Counted from the first letter of the stretch, positions 9,316 through 19,428 are shown. The stretch is 64,000 bases of DNA from Caballeronia fortuita (GCF_001544835.2 NZ_FCNX02000007.1:124001-188000); one strand, 5' to 3'. Program-made: numbers and translations. Notes: generated from the sequence alone by a model not told the origin.

Positions 9316-10206
9316 TCAAAGCCTTCCGAGGCGGCCGCGCAGCCCGTCGCGCAGACCGCGCAGCGCCATCGCGACATGCATGCGGCGCGCCGTCGGCATC
9401 ATCGAATAGATGATGAGCCGGAACGGCAGCTTGACGAGTTCGGTCGATTTCCACGACCACGGCACATACGCCCGTCCGATCAGCGCGATGGCGTTGCGGA
9501 ACAGATAGTAATGGCGCACCGGGCTGTGCATCGGGTACGTGCGTCCCAGCACGCGCACGGGTTCGCCGCCCAGTTCATGGGCCATCGTGATCCACGGCAC
9601 GCCGACCAGCCGATACCCCGCGCGCTTCGCCCGGATGCACCATTCGAGATCGACGAAGTCGATGAAGAGATCGTCCTCCATCGGGCCGACCGTGCTCCAG
9701 CAATCGAGATTGAGGCACGATCCCGATGTAATCAGGAAGTCGGTGTCCACCGGGCGCTCGCCCTCTGCGGGCACGCGCGCGAGCACGAACGGTCGGAAGC
9801 GCACGAACGACGCGACGCCGCCGAGCCGCGGGTCGTCATAGGCGGGCCCGACGATCGCGACTTTCTCGCCGGCCGTGCGCCACTGCGCGAGCAGCGCGGG
9901 CAACACCTCGAGATGTTCGAGCGTGGGCTCGCTGTCCTGATCGAACAGCAGCGCGGTCCGGCAGCCCTCGCGCAGCAGCCGTTCGACGCCCTGATTGAGC
10001 GCCGTCGCGATGCCGAGATTGTCGCGGTTCGGCAGATAGCGCACGCCGGGATCGAGTCCTTCGACGCGATCGACATCCGGCGTGTTGTCGACGACCACGC
10101 AACAGGTGTGCTTCGCCAGACGGTTCGCGCGCTCGATGCACGCCGCGTCCGGGTTGTAAAACACCACGACGGAGCCGGGGCGTTGCGTGGCGCTCCCCGT
10201 ACTCAC
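9316..10206 (-). CDS. GT2 glycosyltransferase, rhamnosyltransferase-like
   Basis: A single GT-A domain of about 296 residues: SVVVFYNPD near the start, then NRDNLGIATALNQGV, LLFDQDSEP (DxD region), ITSGSCLN and FIDFVDLEWCIRAKRAGY. This order of motifs is typical of the bacterial rhamnosyltransferase subgroup, which fits its place right behind rmlD. The proposed start is the GTG at 10206, which overlaps the TGA of rmlD (GTGA) and is preceded by GAGGGG. An in-frame ATG at 10242 inside rmlD would add 12 poorly conserved residues. Translational coupling to rmlD is likely. The acceptor sugar cannot be told from sequence. Confidence 0.85.
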   Translation of the reverse strand: MSTGSATQRPGSVVVFYNPDAACIERANRLAKHTCCVVVDNTPDVDRVEGLDPGVRYLPNRDNLGIATALNQGVERLLREGCRTALLFDQDSEPTLEHLEVLPALLAQWRTAGEKVAIVGPAYDDPRLGGVASFVRFRPFVLARVPAEGERPVDTDFLITSGSCLNLDCWSTVGPMEDDLFIDFVDLEWCIRAKRAGYRLVGVPWITMAHELGGEPVRVLGRTYPMHSPVRHYYLFRNAIALIGRAYVPWSWKSTELVKLPFRLIIYSMMPTARRMHVAMALRGLRDGLRGRLGRL

Positions 10207-11093
10207 AGCCCCCTCATGCAGAGATCGAGCGCGTCGGCCCAATCAGGCGGCTCGATGCCGAATGCGTCGAAGAGCTTGCGCTGCGACATGCGGGAGTTCG
10301 CGGGCCGGCTCGCCGGCGTCGGATATGCCGATGCGGGAATCGGCTTCACGGCCGGCTTCTTCGCCAGCGACGACTTCGCGAAGATCGCTTCGGCGAAGCC
10401 GTGCCAGGACGTCGAACCCGATGCGCTCAGGTGATAGATGCCGGACTTCTGTTCCCACCAGTCCCGATCGGCGCGCACGCCTTGCGCGAGAACATGCGCC
10501 GTCAACGCCGCGATGGTGTTGGCCCAGGTCGGCGCACCGATCTGATCCGCGACGACGCTCAGTTCGTCGCGCTCGGCGCCGAGCCGCAGCATCGTCAGCA
10601 GGAAGTTCTTGCCGCGCGCGCCGTACACCCAGCTCGTGCGGAAGATCAGATGATCGCAGCCTGAAGCCGCGATCGCCTGTTCGCCCGCCAGCTTGCTCTT
10701 GCCGTAGACGTTTTGCGGATTCACCGCGTCGTCTTCGACGTAAGCGCCGTCCTTCGTGCCGTCGAATACGTAGTCGGTCGAATAGTGGACGAGCGCCGCA
10801 CCGAGACGCTTCGCCTCCTCGGCGAGCACGCCCGGCGCTTCGCCGTTCGCGCGCATGGCGGCGTCGATGTCGCTTTCCGCCTTGTCGACCGCCGTATAGG
10901 CCGCCGGATTGACGATCAGCGACGGCTTCATCTCGCGCACGATCCGCCGGATTGCGTCGGGATTGTCGAGATCGAGCTTGCCGCGATCGAGCGCGATCAC
11001 CTTGCCGAGCCCCTGCAGGCTGCGCGCAAGTTCAAAGCCGACCTGGCCGTTGACACCGGTCAGCAGCACGGTTCCTTGCGGCGCCGAACTCAT
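10203..11093 (-). CDS. rmlD: dTDP-4-dehydrorhamnose reductase
   Basis: Last step of dTDP-L-rhamnose synthesis: NADPH-dependent reduction of dTDP-4-keto-L-rhamnose. The 296 residues show the nucleotide-binding LLTGVNGQVG (10-19), STDYVFDG (105-112) and the SDR catalytic pair in YGKSK (130-134). The ATG at 11093 overlaps the TGA of rmlC by ATGA, which fixes the start and implies translational coupling. The frame is open upstream to 11306, but that part is the shadow of rmlC. The stop overlaps the next gene's start. Confidence 0.96.
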   Translation of the reverse strand: MSSAPQGTVLLTGVNGQVGFELARSLQGLGKVIALDRGKLDLDNPDAIRRIVREMKPSLIVNPAAYTAVDKAESDIDAAMRANGEAPGVLAEEAKRLGAALVHYSTDYVFDGTKDGAYVEDDAVNPQNVYGKSKLAGEQAIAASGCDHLIFRTSWVYGARGKNFLLTMLRLGAERDELSVVADQIGAPTWANTIAALTAHVLAQGVRADRDWWEQKSGIYHLSASGSTSWHGFAEAIFAKSSLAKKPAVKPIPASAYPTPASRPANSRMSQRKLFDAFGIEPPDWADALDLCMRGL

Positions 11094-11641
11094 GCGAAGG
11101 TCTCCGCATCCGCGAGGCGCTTGCCTGCCGCATCCTTCGCGGCGAGCACGGGATCGAAATCGATCGGCCATTCGATGCCGATTTGCGGATCGTTCCAGAC
11201 GATGCTGCGCTCGTGCGCCTGATACCAGTAATCCGTGGTCTTGTAGAGAAACTGCGCGGACTCCGACAACACGACGAAACCGTGCGCGAATCCCGGCGGC
11301 ACCCACAACTGCCTATGATTGTCCGCCGACAGGTTCACGCCCACCCACTTGCCGAAATTGCGCGAGCTTTTGCGGATATCGACGGCGACATCGAACACTT
11401 CGCCCTCGACCACGCGCACGAGCTTGCCCTGCGCATGCTGAATCTGATAATGCAGCCCGCGCAGCACGCCCTTCGCCGAGCGCGAATGATTGTCCTGCAC
11501 GAACTCGACGCCGCCTTCCACGTGCTCCGCGAACTCGCGCGCGTTGAAGCTTTCGTAGAAGAAACCGCGCGCGTCGCCGAACACCTTCGGCTCGATGATC
11601 TTGACTTCGGGCAGCGCGGTAGCGGTTACTTGGATGGCCAT
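11090..11641 (-). CDS. rmlC: dTDP-4-dehydrorhamnose 3,5-epimerase
   Basis: Cupin-fold epimerase of the rhamnose pathway, 183 residues, normal length. It has [16 protein letters not shown] near 18-33, the family hallmark RGLHYQ (61-66) with the catalytic His64, then [19 protein letters not shown] and VPPGFAHGF. The ATG at 11641 lies inside rmlA (16-bp overlap). The substrate comes from RmlB and the product goes to RmlD, both encoded beside it. Confidence 0.96.
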   Translation of the reverse strand: MAIQVTATALPEVKIIEPKVFGDARGFFYESFNAREFAEHVEGGVEFVQDNHSRSAKGVLRGLHYQIQHAQGKLVRVVEGEVFDVAVDIRKSSRNFGKWVGVNLSADNHRQLWVPPGFAHGFVVLSESAQFLYKTTDYWYQAHERSIVWNDPQIGIEWPIDFDPVLAAKDAAGKRLADAETFA

Positions 11642-12519
11642 GCGACTTGGTCCTTGGGCAGATTGAGCAGGTATTGTCCGTAGGCGTTCTTCGCGAGCGG
11701 CTTCGCGAGCGCGAGCAATTGCTCCTCGCCGATCCAGCGCTTGCGGAACGCGATCTCCTCGGGACACGCCACCACGAGACCCTGGCGCTTTTGCAACGTC
11801 GCGATGAACGTGGCCGCTTCGATCAGCGAATCGTGCGTGCCAGTGTCGAGCCACGCATAGCCGCGCCCCATGATCTCGACATTGAGCGTCTTGAGCGACA
11901 GATAGCGCGAGTTGACGTCGGTGATTTCGAGTTCGCCGCGCGCGGACGGCTCGATGTCCGCGGCGATGTCGCACACGTGGTTGTCGTAGAAATAGAGGCC
12001 CGTCACCGCATAGTTCGAACGCGGCTTCGCGGGTTTCTCCTCGATCGACATCGCACGGAAATCACGATCGAACTCGACCACGCCATAACGCTCGGGATCG
12101 TGCACGTGATAGGCGAACACGGTCGCGCCGTCGGTGCGGGCGCTGGCGGCTTCGAGTTGCTTCGCGAGATCGTGGCCGTAGAAGATGTTGTCGCCGAGAA
12201 TCAGCGCCGACGGCTCATTGCCGACGAAATCCCGCCCGATGATGAACGCCTGCGCGAGACCATCCGGAGACGGCTGCACCGCGTACTGAATGTTCATGCC
12301 CCACTGGCTGCCGTCGCCGAGCATCGACTCGAAGCGCGGCGTGTCCTGCGGCGTCGAGATGACGAGCACGTCGCGAATGCCCGCGATCATCAGCGTGGAC
12401 AGCGGGTAGTAGATCATCGGCTTGTCGTACACGGGCAGCAATTGCTTCGACACCGCGTGCGTGATCGGATAGAGCCGCGTGCCGGAACCGCCGGCGAGAA
12501 TGATGCCTTTGCGCGCCAT
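11626..12519 (-). CDS. rmlA: Glucose-1-phosphate thymidylyltransferase
   Basis: Makes dTDP-glucose from glucose-1-phosphate and dTTP, the entry step to dTDP-rhamnose. The protein has 297 residues with the nucleotidyltransferase signature GGSGTRLYP (10-18), [17 protein letters not shown] (24-40) and [13 protein letters not shown] around 103-115 with the metal-binding Asp. Family members are feedback-inhibited by dTDP-rhamnose. It starts 9 bp after the rmlB stop and overlaps rmlC by 16 bp. Confidence 0.97.
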   Translation of the reverse strand: MARKGIILAGGSGTRLYPITHAVSKQLLPVYDKPMIYYPLSTLMIAGIRDVLVISTPQDTPRFESMLGDGSQWGMNIQYAVQPSPDGLAQAFIIGRDFVGNEPSALILGDNIFYGHDLAKQLEAASARTDGATVFAYHVHDPERYGVVEFDRDFRAMSIEEKPAKPRSNYAVTGLYFYDNHVCDIAADIEPSARGELEITDVNSRYLSLKTLNVEIMGRGYAWLDTGTHDSLIEAATFIATLQKRQGLVVACPEEIAFRKRWIGEEQLLALAKPLAKNAYGQYLLNLPKDQVAWPSK

Positions 12520-12528
12520 GTCAGCCCC

Positions 12529-13590
12529 TCACGCGCGCTGCGCGTAGTTCGTGTCGACCCATTTCCGGTATTCGCCGGACGCCACTTCGTCGGTCCAAGC
12601 CTGATTGTCCAGATACCACTGAACCGTCTTTGCAAGACCGGTTTCGAAGGTTTCCGCAGGCTTCCAGCCGAGTTCGCGTTCGAGCTTGCGCGCGTCGATC
12701 GCGTAGCGGCGGTCGTGGCCCGGGCGATCCTTCACGTAAGTGATCTGATCGCGGTAAGAGCCGCTCGACTTCGGCTTCGCGCGGTCGAGCAGATCGCACA
12801 GCGTGTGCACGACTTCGAGGTTCTTCTTCTCGTTCCAGCCGCCGACGTTGTATGTCTCGCCGAGGGCGCCGCGCGCAAGCACCTCGCGGATGGCGGCGCA
12901 GTGATCGCCGACGTAGAGCCAGTCGCGCACGTTCTGGCCATCGCCATAAACAGGCAGCGGCTTGCCAGCAAGCGCATTGGCAATCATTAGCGGGATCAGC
13001 TTCTCAGGGAATTGGTACGGACCGTAATTGTTCGAGCAGTTCGTGGTCAGAACCGGCAGGCCGTACGTGTGGTGATACGCGCGCACCAGGTGGTCGGAAC
13101 CGGCCTTCGTCGCCGAATACGGACTGTTCGGCGCGTAGGGCGTGGTCTCGGAGAATTGAGGGTCGGTAGCGGACAGCGAGCCGAACACTTCGTCGGTCGA
13201 GACGTGCAGAAAACGGAATGCCTGCTTCTCGTCTTCCGGCAGCTTGCTCCAGTACATGCGCGCGGCTTCGAGCAGCGTGAAAGTGCCGACCACGTTCGTC
13301 TGCACGAAATCAGCCGGGCCGTGGATCGAGCGGTCGACGTGGCTTTCCGCCGCGAAGTGCACGATGGCGCGCGGCTGATGCTGCGCCAGCAACGCGTCGA
13401 TGGCGGCGCGATCGCAAATATCGGCGCGCGCGAACACGTGGCGGGCGTCGCCTTCGAGCGACTTGAGCGTGCCGAGATTTCCCGCGTACGTCAGCTTGTC
13501 GATGTTCAGGACGGGTTCATTCGAAGTCTTGAACCAATCCAGTACAAAATTGGCACCGATAAAGCCGGCGCCGCCCGTCACGAGAATCAT
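12529..13590 (-). CDS. rmlB: dTDP-glucose 4,6-dehydratase
   Basis: Second enzyme of the rhamnose pathway, NAD-dependent, 353 residues. It shows GGAGFIG (6-12), STDEVFG (131-137, containing the catalytic Thr-Asp-Glu) and YSATK (158-162). It is the first gene of the minus-strand polysaccharide cluster, with an AGAGG ribosome site a few bases before ATG 13590. The whole downstream set, to the left edge, could be one transcript because gaps never exceed about 150 bp. Confidence 0.97.
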   Translation of the reverse strand: MILVTGGAGFIGANFVLDWFKTSNEPVLNIDKLTYAGNLGTLKSLEGDARHVFARADICDRAAIDALLAQHQPRAIVHFAAESHVDRSIHGPADFVQTNVVGTFTLLEAARMYWSKLPEDEKQAFRFLHVSTDEVFGSLSATDPQFSETTPYAPNSPYSATKAGSDHLVRAYHHTYGLPVLTTNCSNNYGPYQFPEKLIPLMIANALAGKPLPVYGDGQNVRDWLYVGDHCAAIREVLARGALGETYNVGGWNEKKNLEVVHTLCDLLDRAKPKSSGSYRDQITYVKDRPGHDRRYAIDARKLERELGWKPAETFETGLAKTVQWYLDNQAWTDEVASGEYRKWVDTNYAQRA

Positions 13591-13937
13591 AAATGCCCTC
13601 TTTACTGCTTTAGTCAGTCAGAATAACCGGATGCATTCCTGAGTCAGTAGAATTTGCGCGAAAAAGAATTATTGAAAAGATTAACGCGGAATCTATGACC
13701 GACGAACAAGTTAATTCCGATTCGTATCGGATCAGTCGCTGATTATAAGGCCACGCCTTGCCAAGACGACATAGATAACAACTTGATACAGCGAGCTATT
13801 TTCCGTTGCATCGCGTTTCAATGTGTAACCGCGAAGTAATCTTCCGTGCATTTGATATGAACAGACAGTCTTCGCGGCCTGCTTCATAATTTCCAATAAT
13901 CTCTTTCCAGCTTGTAGCACATGACTGATCGCTTTCA
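13591..13937. promoter_or_regulatory. AT-rich divergent intergenic region between rmlB and apaH
   Basis: This 347-bp gap is clearly more AT-rich than the flanking genes and must hold the promoter of the rml/O-antigen operon (leftward) and probably that of apaH (rightward). Two small adjacent dyads occur at 13716-13731 (TCCGAT, 4-nt loop, ATCGGA) and 13731-13743 (ATCAG, 3-nt loop, CTGAT). A weak leftward TTGTTC/GTTAAT pair is visible between them and rmlB. I see no convincing ORF; a leftward 68-codon frame (13732-13938) has no ribosome site and no recognisable content. Confidence 0.5.
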
Positions 13938-14792
13938 ATGACCGACGCCCTCACTTCCAGCATCGACACTTCTCTCGCCCCTCTCGTCTTCGGCGACCTG
14001 CAAGGCTGTTGCGACCCGTTCGAGCGTCTCCTGAAAAAAGCCGCGCCCGCGCCGGACACGCCGCTCTGGTTCGCGGGCGACCTCATCAACCGCGGCCCGA
14101 AGTCGTTGCAAACGCTGCGCGAAGTCATCGCGCTCGGCTCGCGAGCGACCGTCGTGCTCGGCAATCACGATCTGAATCTGCTGTCCGTCGCTGCAGGCCT
14201 GCGCAAGCCGAAGAAAGGCGACACGCTCGATGACATCCTCGCCGCGCCCGATGCCGACGATCTCATCGAATGGGTGCGCCACAAACCCGTCGCGCATTTC
14301 GAAAACAACGTGCTGATGGTCCACGCGGGCGTGCTGCCGCAATGGGACGCGACGATGACGATGGAACTCGCGCACGAACTGGAGCAGGCATTGCGCGCGC
14401 CGAACTGGAAAGAGACGCTCGCGACGCTCTACGGCAACGAGCCGCATCGCTGGGACGATGATCTGAAGGGCGCGGATCGACTGCGCGTGATCTACAACGC
14501 GTTGACGCGCATCCGCTTCTGCACGCCCGAAGGCGCGATGGAATTCGCCAACAACGGCGGCCCCGATGCCGCGCCGCCCGGCTACATGCCGTGGTTCGAC
14601 GTACCCGGCCGCCGCACGCGCGACGTGACGATCGTCTTCGGACACTGGGCCGCGCTCGGCCTCATGATCCGCAACGACGTGCTGTGCCTCGATTCAGGCT
14701 GCGTGTGGGGCAACAAGCTGTCGGCGGTGCGCATGACCGCCGATCCCGCGCAACGCGTGGTTACGCAGGTGAGCTGCTCGATGAAGAAGTGA
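13938..14792 (+). CDS. apaH: Symmetrical bis(5'-nucleosyl)-tetraphosphatase
   Basis: Hydrolyses Ap4A to two ADP and, in other bacteria, decaps Np4-RNAs. The 284 residues carry the metallophosphatase motifs GDLQGC near 19-24, GDLINRGP near 46-53 and LGNHD near 73-77, with the late GHWA motif. The ATG at 13938 gives the family N-terminus although the ribosome site is weak. It is divergent from rmlB and its 3' end overlaps plsC tail to tail by 32 bp. An apaH gene beside the rml/O-antigen locus is a known Burkholderia arrangement. Confidence 0.94.
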   Translation: MTDALTSSIDTSLAPLVFGDLQGCCDPFERLLKKAAPAPDTPLWFAGDLINRGPKSLQTLREVIALGSRATVVLGNHDLNLLSVAAGLRKPKKGDTLDDILAAPDADDLIEWVRHKPVAHFENNVLMVHAGVLPQWDATMTMELAHELEQALRAPNWKETLATLYGNEPHRWDDDLKGADRLRVIYNALTRIRFCTPEGAMEFANNGGPDAAPPGYMPWFDVPGRRTRDVTIVFGHWAALGLMIRNDVLCLDSGCVWGNKLSAVRMTADPAQRVVTQVSCSMKK

Positions 14793-15561
14793 GCGGCAGC
14801 TCCGCCGTCGTTTCGACGACCGCCGGCGCGCCGCGCATCCGCTGCAGCGCGGCGTCGACCGAAGCCTGCGCCTCGCTCGCGAGCAGCCGCCGATCCGCAC
14901 CCGGCGCGAGTGCATCGCATACATACAGATGCGCCGTGAGCGGGCGCGCGCGCAAAAGCGCTTCGAGCGAATCGTTGAGCGACATATCGCCGATATAAGC
15001 GGGCGCGGTCGATTGCCTGCCGTGCGCGTCTTCGTACATCAGGCAGATGGGCTGCACCGGACACGACGCCGACACCGCCGCCTGAAAGAGGTTCGCGTGA
15101 AACGGCAGCAACGCTTGCCCGTCGGTGGTCGTGCCTTCCGGGAACACGCACATCATTTCGCCCTTCATCAGCCGATCCGCGAGTTCGTGCATGATGCGCT
15201 TCGCGTCGCTGCGCTTCTCGCGCTGCACGAACACCGTGCCCAGTTGATGCGCGAGCCAGCCGACCACCGGCCACTTGCGGATCTCCGCCTTCGACACGAA
15301 CGGCGTCGGACGCCACGCGTTGATGACGTAGATATCGATCCACGAAACGTGATTGCCGACGACGAGCACGCCGCTGTCGAGCCGCGCTTCGTCGTTGTGC
15401 ACGACGAGTGTCATGCCCGACAGCCGCAGCATCTCGATCGACCACACGCGGTTCATTTCGCTGCGCTCAGCCGCCGACGCGCGCGGAAAGCGCATCGCAA
15501 CGATCCACATGCCGTACAGCAAATGCACGACGAGCCGCAGCTTGCACCACGCAAAGCGCAT
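14761..15561 (-). CDS. plsC: 1-acyl-sn-glycerol-3-phosphate acyltransferase
   Basis: Inner-membrane enzyme acylating lysophosphatidic acid to phosphatidic acid, about 266 residues. An N-terminal hydrophobic helix ([13 protein letters not shown]) precedes the acyltransferase block I NHVSWID (HX4D) and block [12 protein letters not shown]. The start is ATG 15561, two bases after the stop of the dihydroorotase-like gene, so the two are likely cotranscribed. The longer frame to 16311 is the shadow of that upstream gene. The C-terminus is Ser-rich and overlaps the apaH 3' end. Confidence 0.9.
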   Translation of the reverse strand: MRFAWCKLRLVVHLLYGMWIVAMRFPRASAAERSEMNRVWSIEMLRLSGMTLVVHNDEARLDSGVLVVGNHVSWIDIYVINAWRPTPFVSKAEIRKWPVVGWLAHQLGTVFVQREKRSDAKRIMHELADRLMKGEMMCVFPEGTTTDGQALLPFHANLFQAAVSASCPVQPICLMYEDAHGRQSTAPAYIGDMSLNDSLEALLRARPLTAHLYVCDALAPGADRRLLASEAQASVDAALQRMRGAPAVVETTAELPLTSSSSSSPA

Positions 15562-15563
15562 GA

Positions 15564-16841
15564 TCAACGGCTCTCGTAAGCGACGTGACCGCCGACCACC
15601 GTCGCGCGCACGCGCGCCGGCAGTTCGTAGCCGCGAAACGGCGTGTTGCGGCCCTGGCTCTTCAGCTTGAGCGGATCGACACGCCATTCGCCCGATGCAT
15701 CGAACACGCACAGATCGGCGATCGCGCCCGTCGCGATGCGGCCGGCGGGCAGCTTCAGCACATTGGCGGGCGCGGACGTGATGCGCGCGAGCGCCTTCGC
15801 GAGCGGCACGTTCGCTTCGCGCGCCCACTTCACCGTCAGCGACAGCAGCAGTTCGAGACCGGTCGCACCGGGCGTCGCTTCGGCGAATGGCAGGAGCTTC
15901 TCGTCGTCGTCGAGCGGCGTGTGATCGGAGCAGATCGCGTCGATGACGCCATCGGCGAGACCGGCGCGAATCGCATCGCGGTCGCGCTGCGAGCGCAACG
16001 GAGGATCGAGGCGGAATTGCGAATCGAAATAACCGATGTCGATATCGGTCAGATGCACGTGATTGATCGTCACGTCGCACGTCACGGCGAGCCCTTCGGC
16101 CTTCGCGGCGCGCACGAGCTCGACGCCCGCCGCCGACGACAGATGCGACAGATGCACGCGCGCGCCGGTCACGCGCATCAGTTCGAAGATGGTATGCAGC
16201 GCGATGGTTTCCGCCGACACCGGCACGCCCGACAGCCCGAGCCGCGACGCTACCGCGCCGCTCGCCGCCACGCCGCCCTTCGACATGAACGCGTCCTGCG
16301 GGCGCAGCCACACCGTATAGCCGTACGTGGTCGCATACTGCAGCGCGCGCTGCAGCGTGCGCGTATCGACGATCGGGTTATCCGCCTGCGAGAAGCCGAC
16401 GCAGCCCGCCTCGGTCAGCTCGACCATCTCGGTGATGGCCTCGCCCTTCAGACCCATGGTCAGCGCGCCGAGCGGATACACATGCGCGAGATGCAGCTTC
16501 TGCGCGCGGAACTTGAGCATTTCGACGAGACCCGGCTCGTCGAGCGGCGGATCGGTGTCGGGCGGGCACACGAGGCTCGTCACGCCGCCCGCCATCGCCG
16601 CGGCCATTTCGGATTCGAGCGTCGCCTTGTGTTCGAAGCCCGGCTCGCGCAGCCGCGCGGACAGATCGACGAAACCCGGCGCGATGTGAAGCCCCGATGC
16701 GTCGATGATCTTCGCCGCGTTGAATTCCGCGGGCGCCTCGCCCAGGCCGACGATGCGCCCCGCCGCGATGAACACGTCCTTGCGTTCTTCCGTGCCGGCT
16801 GCCGGATCGATGATCGTGCCGTTCTGAATCTGGATCTTCAT
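15564..16841 (-). CDS. pyrC': Dihydroorotase-like protein PyrC', metal ligands missing
   Basis: A 425-residue amidohydrolase-fold protein of class I dihydroorotase type, encoded 9 bp after pyrB. The active family motif D-x-H-x-H-x-R, which supplies two zinc ligands, reads DLSARLREPG near residue 58, so both histidines are replaced (Ser and Arg). Other landmarks remain: VHLSHLS, INHVHLTD and CSDHTPLDDDEK. In Pseudomonas and Burkholderia relatives, such PyrC' proteins are reported to be catalytically inactive and to stabilise the aspartate transcarbamoylase dodecamer. A structural role with PyrB is therefore the best inference; a genuine dihydroorotase should be encoded elsewhere. Confidence 0.88.
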   Translation of the reverse strand: MKIQIQNGTIIDPAAGTEERKDVFIAAGRIVGLGEAPAEFNAAKIIDASGLHIAPGFVDLSARLREPGFEHKATLESEMAAAMAGGVTSLVCPPDTDPPLDEPGLVEMLKFRAQKLHLAHVYPLGALTMGLKGEAITEMVELTEAGCVGFSQADNPIVDTRTLQRALQYATTYGYTVWLRPQDAFMSKGGVAASGAVASRLGLSGVPVSAETIALHTIFELMRVTGARVHLSHLSSAAGVELVRAAKAEGLAVTCDVTINHVHLTDIDIGYFDSQFRLDPPLRSQRDRDAIRAGLADGVIDAICSDHTPLDDDEKLLPFAEATPGATGLELLLSLTVKWAREANVPLAKALARITSAPANVLKLPAGRIATGAIADLCVFDASGEWRVDPLKLKSQGRNTPFRGYELPARVRATVVGGHVAYESR

Positions 16842-16850
16842 GTCGATTGA

Positions 16851-17861
16851 TTAGTCGCTGTTGCCGGCCACGATGCCCATCACCGCCATGCGCACGGCGA
16901 TACCGAAGGTCACCTGATTCAGGATCACCGACTGCGGGCCGTCGGCCACTTGCGAGTCGATTTCCACGCCGCGATTCATCGGGCCCGGATGCATGACGAT
17001 CGCATCGGGCGCGGCGAGCGCGAGACGCTCGGGCGTCAATCCCCAGCTCTTGAAATATTCCTGCGCCGAAGGCAGCAGCGCGCCGCTCATGCGCTCGTTC
17101 TGCAGGCGCAGCATGATAATGACGTCGACGCCCTTCAGCCCTTCGTCGAGGTTGTGATAGACGTGCACGCCCATCTGATCGAGATTGCTCGGCAACAGCG
17201 TGCGCGGACCGATCGCGCGCACTTCGGGCACGCCGAGCGTGGTCAGCGCGTGAATGTCCGAACGCGCGACGCGCGAATGCAGGATGTCGCCGACGATCGC
17301 CACGCGCAAGCTAGTGAAGTCGCGCTTGTAATGGCGGATCGTGTACATGTCGAGCAGGCCCTGCGTCGGATGCGCGTGACGGCCATCGCCCGCATTGATG
17401 ACGTGCACGTGCGGCGCGCAATGCTCGGCGATCAGATACGGCGCGCCGCTCGATGCGTGACGCACGACGAACATGTCGGCGTGCATCGCGGAGAGATTGT
17501 TGATCGTGTCGAGCAGCGATTCGCCCTTGCTCGTCGACGATGCGTTGATGTTCAGATTCAGCACGTCGGCCGAAAGACGCTTCGCCGCGATCTCGAACGT
17601 GGTGCGCGTGCGCGTGGAGTTTTCGAAGAAGAGATTGAACACCGACTTGCCGCGCAGAAGCGGCACCTTCTTCACCTCGCGATCGGTCACGCTGACGAAC
17701 TGCTCGGCGGTATCGAGAATGTGCGTGACGATGGAGCGCGGCAATCCTTCGATGCTCAACAGGTGCTTCAGCTCGCCGTTTTTCGTGAGCTGCGGATTGC
17801 CCTTGAGAAAGCCGTAGCGAAAGGAGTCGGGCGCGGCGGCGCCTTCGGTGGCGGTATTCAT
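16851..17861 (-). CDS. pyrB: Aspartate carbamoyltransferase catalytic subunit
   Basis: Carbamoylates aspartate in pyrimidine synthesis. The 336 residues include the carbamoyl-phosphate site STRTR (82-86), a middle HPTQGLLD motif and a C-terminal [14 protein letters not shown]. There is an N-terminal extension ([14 protein letters not shown]) before the conserved core, as in the pseudomonad-type enzymes that assemble with PyrC'. The chosen ATG at 17861 fits this; the frame extends to 17987 without good content. It lies 43 bp after pyrR. No regulatory pyrI is seen. Confidence 0.95.
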   Translation of the reverse strand: MNTATEGAAAPDSFRYGFLKGNPQLTKNGELKHLLSIEGLPRSIVTHILDTAEQFVSVTDREVKKVPLLRGKSVFNLFFENSTRTRTTFEIAAKRLSADVLNLNINASSTSKGESLLDTINNLSAMHADMFVVRHASSGAPYLIAEHCAPHVHVINAGDGRHAHPTQGLLDMYTIRHYKRDFTSLRVAIVGDILHSRVARSDIHALTTLGVPEVRAIGPRTLLPSNLDQMGVHVYHNLDEGLKGVDVIIMLRLQNERMSGALLPSAQEYFKSWGLTPERLALAAPDAIVMHPGPMNRGVEIDSQVADGPQSVILNQVTFGIAVRMAVMGIVAGNSD

Positions 17862-17904
17862 GTTGATCCCGGATGTTTCTCTGAAAGATGCCGATGCGAA
17901 TGCG

Positions 17905-18420
17905 TCAGCCCGCGCGCGCTTCCGTGCGGAACTCGAACGCGCCATCCTCGCGGCGCGCAAGCACGAGATTCTGGTTCGCGGGCACATCGACGGTCGCGCC
18001 GGTGAAACGCGCGCCGATCGGCATTTCGCGTCCGCCGCGATCCGCGAGCACCGCGAGATCGATCGACGCCGGACGGCCGTAGTCGTACAGCTCGTTGATC
18101 GCCGCGCGCACGGTGCGGCCCGTCGACAGCACGTCGTCGATCAGGACGATGCGCCGGCCGTTCACGTCGAAAGGCAGTTCGGTCGGGCGCGCCTGGCTGT
18201 GCAGGCCTTTTTTCGCGTAGTCGTCGCGATGCAGCGCCACGTTCACCACGCCGATGTGCGGCGCGTTCAGATCCTTCGCCAGCCGCTCGGCGAGCCACAC
18301 GCCGCCGCTGTAGATGCCCGCGAGCACGGCGCCATCGGGCGCGGCGAGCGATTGTCCGTACGCTGCGCGAATCTGGTCGACGAGCGCGCGGTACAGCGCC
18401 TCGGCGTCAATGGAACTCAT
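17905..18420 (-). CDS. pyrR: Bifunctional PyrR: pyr regulator / uracil phosphoribosyltransferase
   Basis: A 171-residue type I phosphoribosyltransferase with the PRPP loop [13 protein letters not shown] at 91-103, the PyrR variant of that motif. In Gram-positives PyrR controls attenuation; in betaproteobacteria its regulatory mode is less clear, and I saw no obvious attenuator in the 43 bp between pyrR and pyrB. The ATG at 18420 lies inside the ruvX end (14-bp overlap). Its place ahead of pyrB-pyrC' matches a role in the pathway. Confidence 0.92.
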   Translation of the reverse strand: MSSIDAEALYRALVDQIRAAYGQSLAAPDGAVLAGIYSGGVWLAERLAKDLNAPHIGVVNVALHRDDYAKKGLHSQARPTELPFDVNGRRIVLIDDVLSTGRTVRAAINELYDYGRPASIDLAVLADRGGREMPIGARFTGATVDVPANQNLVLARREDGAFEFRTEARAG

Positions 18421-18853
18421 GATCGTCGGCAAGTCCGTCGAGATATTGTTGAAGGATGACGCGCGCGGCTTCGGCATCGATCTCATCGAAACGGCCCCGC
18501 GCATTGGCGCGCACGCCCCGCTCGCGCAGGTCGGCTTTGGCGTCGACGGACGAATAGCGCTCGTCCACCCATTGCACCGGCACATTGAAACGGCCGTTCA
18601 CCTGATTGCCGAAGCGTTTCGCGAGCGCGCTCATTTCGTGCGGCGTGCCGTCCGGATGCATCGGCATGCCGACGACGATGGCGTCGGGCTTCCACTCGTC
18701 GAGCAGCTTGCCCACTTCGACGAAACGATAATCGCGATTGCGGTTTTCCAGCGTGACGAGCGCGCGTGCGTTGCGAGTCAGCGTGTTGCCGACGGCGACC
18801 CCGATGCGCTTCTCGCCGTAATCGAATGCCAGCAGCGTGGCTTCGCGGCTCAT
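18407..18853 (-). CDS. ruvX: Putative pre-16S rRNA nuclease / Holliday-junction resolvase-like YqgF
   Basis: An RNase H-fold protein of 148 residues with the first catalytic Asp in [16 protein letters not shown] (about 7-22) and later [10 protein letters not shown] and VDERYSS motifs. Family members are implicated in 16S rRNA 5'-end maturation. The start ATG at 18853 overlaps the yqgE stop (ATGA) and the gene's end overlaps pyrR, so yqgE-ruvX-pyrR are translationally chained, an arrangement common in betaproteobacteria. Confidence 0.94.
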   Translation of the reverse strand: MSREATLLAFDYGEKRIGVAVGNTLTRNARALVTLENRNRDYRFVEVGKLLDEWKPDAIVVGMPMHPDGTPHEMSALAKRFGNQVNGRFNVPVQWVDERYSSVDAKADLRERGVRANARGRFDEIDAEAARVILQQYLDGLADDHEFH

Positions 18854-19428
18854 GCGTGCCCTGCTTCGCCGGACAACATCGAACGCGACACGCCGAGCAG
18901 CGAGAGCGCGGCCTCCAGCCGGTCTTCGGCGGGCACGTCGAAGATGATGCGGGGATCGGCTTCCACGGTGAGCCAGCCGTTCTTCGAGATTTCCTCTTCG
19001 AGCTGGCCCGCGCCCCAGCCCGCGTGACCGAGCGTCAGCAGGAAGCGCTCGGGGCCCTTGCCGCTCGCGACCGCTTCGAGCACGTCCTTCGACGTGGTCA
19101 TGGCAAGGCCGCCGGGCACGCTCATCGACGAGCTATAGGGCTCGCCCTCGCCCGCTTCGTGCAGCACGAAGCCGCGCTCGGTCTGCACGGGACCGCCGAA
19201 ATACACGGGAAGATGAACGAGCGGCTCGATCTCGAGCTTGAGATCGATGCGGTTGAAGAGCGATTGAAGGTCGATGTCGGTCGGCCGGTTGATGACCAGA
19301 CCGAGCGCGCCTTTCTCGGTGTGATCGCAAAGGTAGACCACCGTTCCTGAAAACGTCGGATCGGCCATACTGGGCATGGCGATCAGGAACTGATTCGTCA
19401 AATTGATGCGATCGGAAGTCTTGGACAT
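18850..19428 (-). CDS. algH: YqgE/AlgH family protein
   Basis: A 192-residue member of the YqgE/AlgH (DUF179) family, recognised from [27 protein letters not shown] near the start, [11 protein letters not shown] and [14 protein letters not shown]. Biochemical function is not established; in Pseudomonas AlgH is linked to alginate regulation, and the pairing with ruvX is widely conserved. Only 30 bp separate its start from that of divergent phrB, so the two promoters must overlap or lie partly in the coding sequences. Confidence 0.93.
   Translation of the reverse strand: MSKTSDRINLTNQFLIAMPSMADPTFSGTVVYLCDHTEKGALGLVINRPTDIDLQSLFNRIDLKLEIEPLVHLPVYFGGPVQTERGFVLHEAGEGEPYSSSMSVPGGLAMTTSKDVLEAVASGKGPERFLLTLGHAGWGAGQLEEEISKNGWLTVEADPRIIFDVPAEDRLEAALSLLGVSRSMLSGEAGHA

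Noticed and set aside
13732..13938. 68-codon leftward frame between rmlB and apaH
   Set aside because: No ribosome site, no recognisable motif, AT-rich promoter-like composition.
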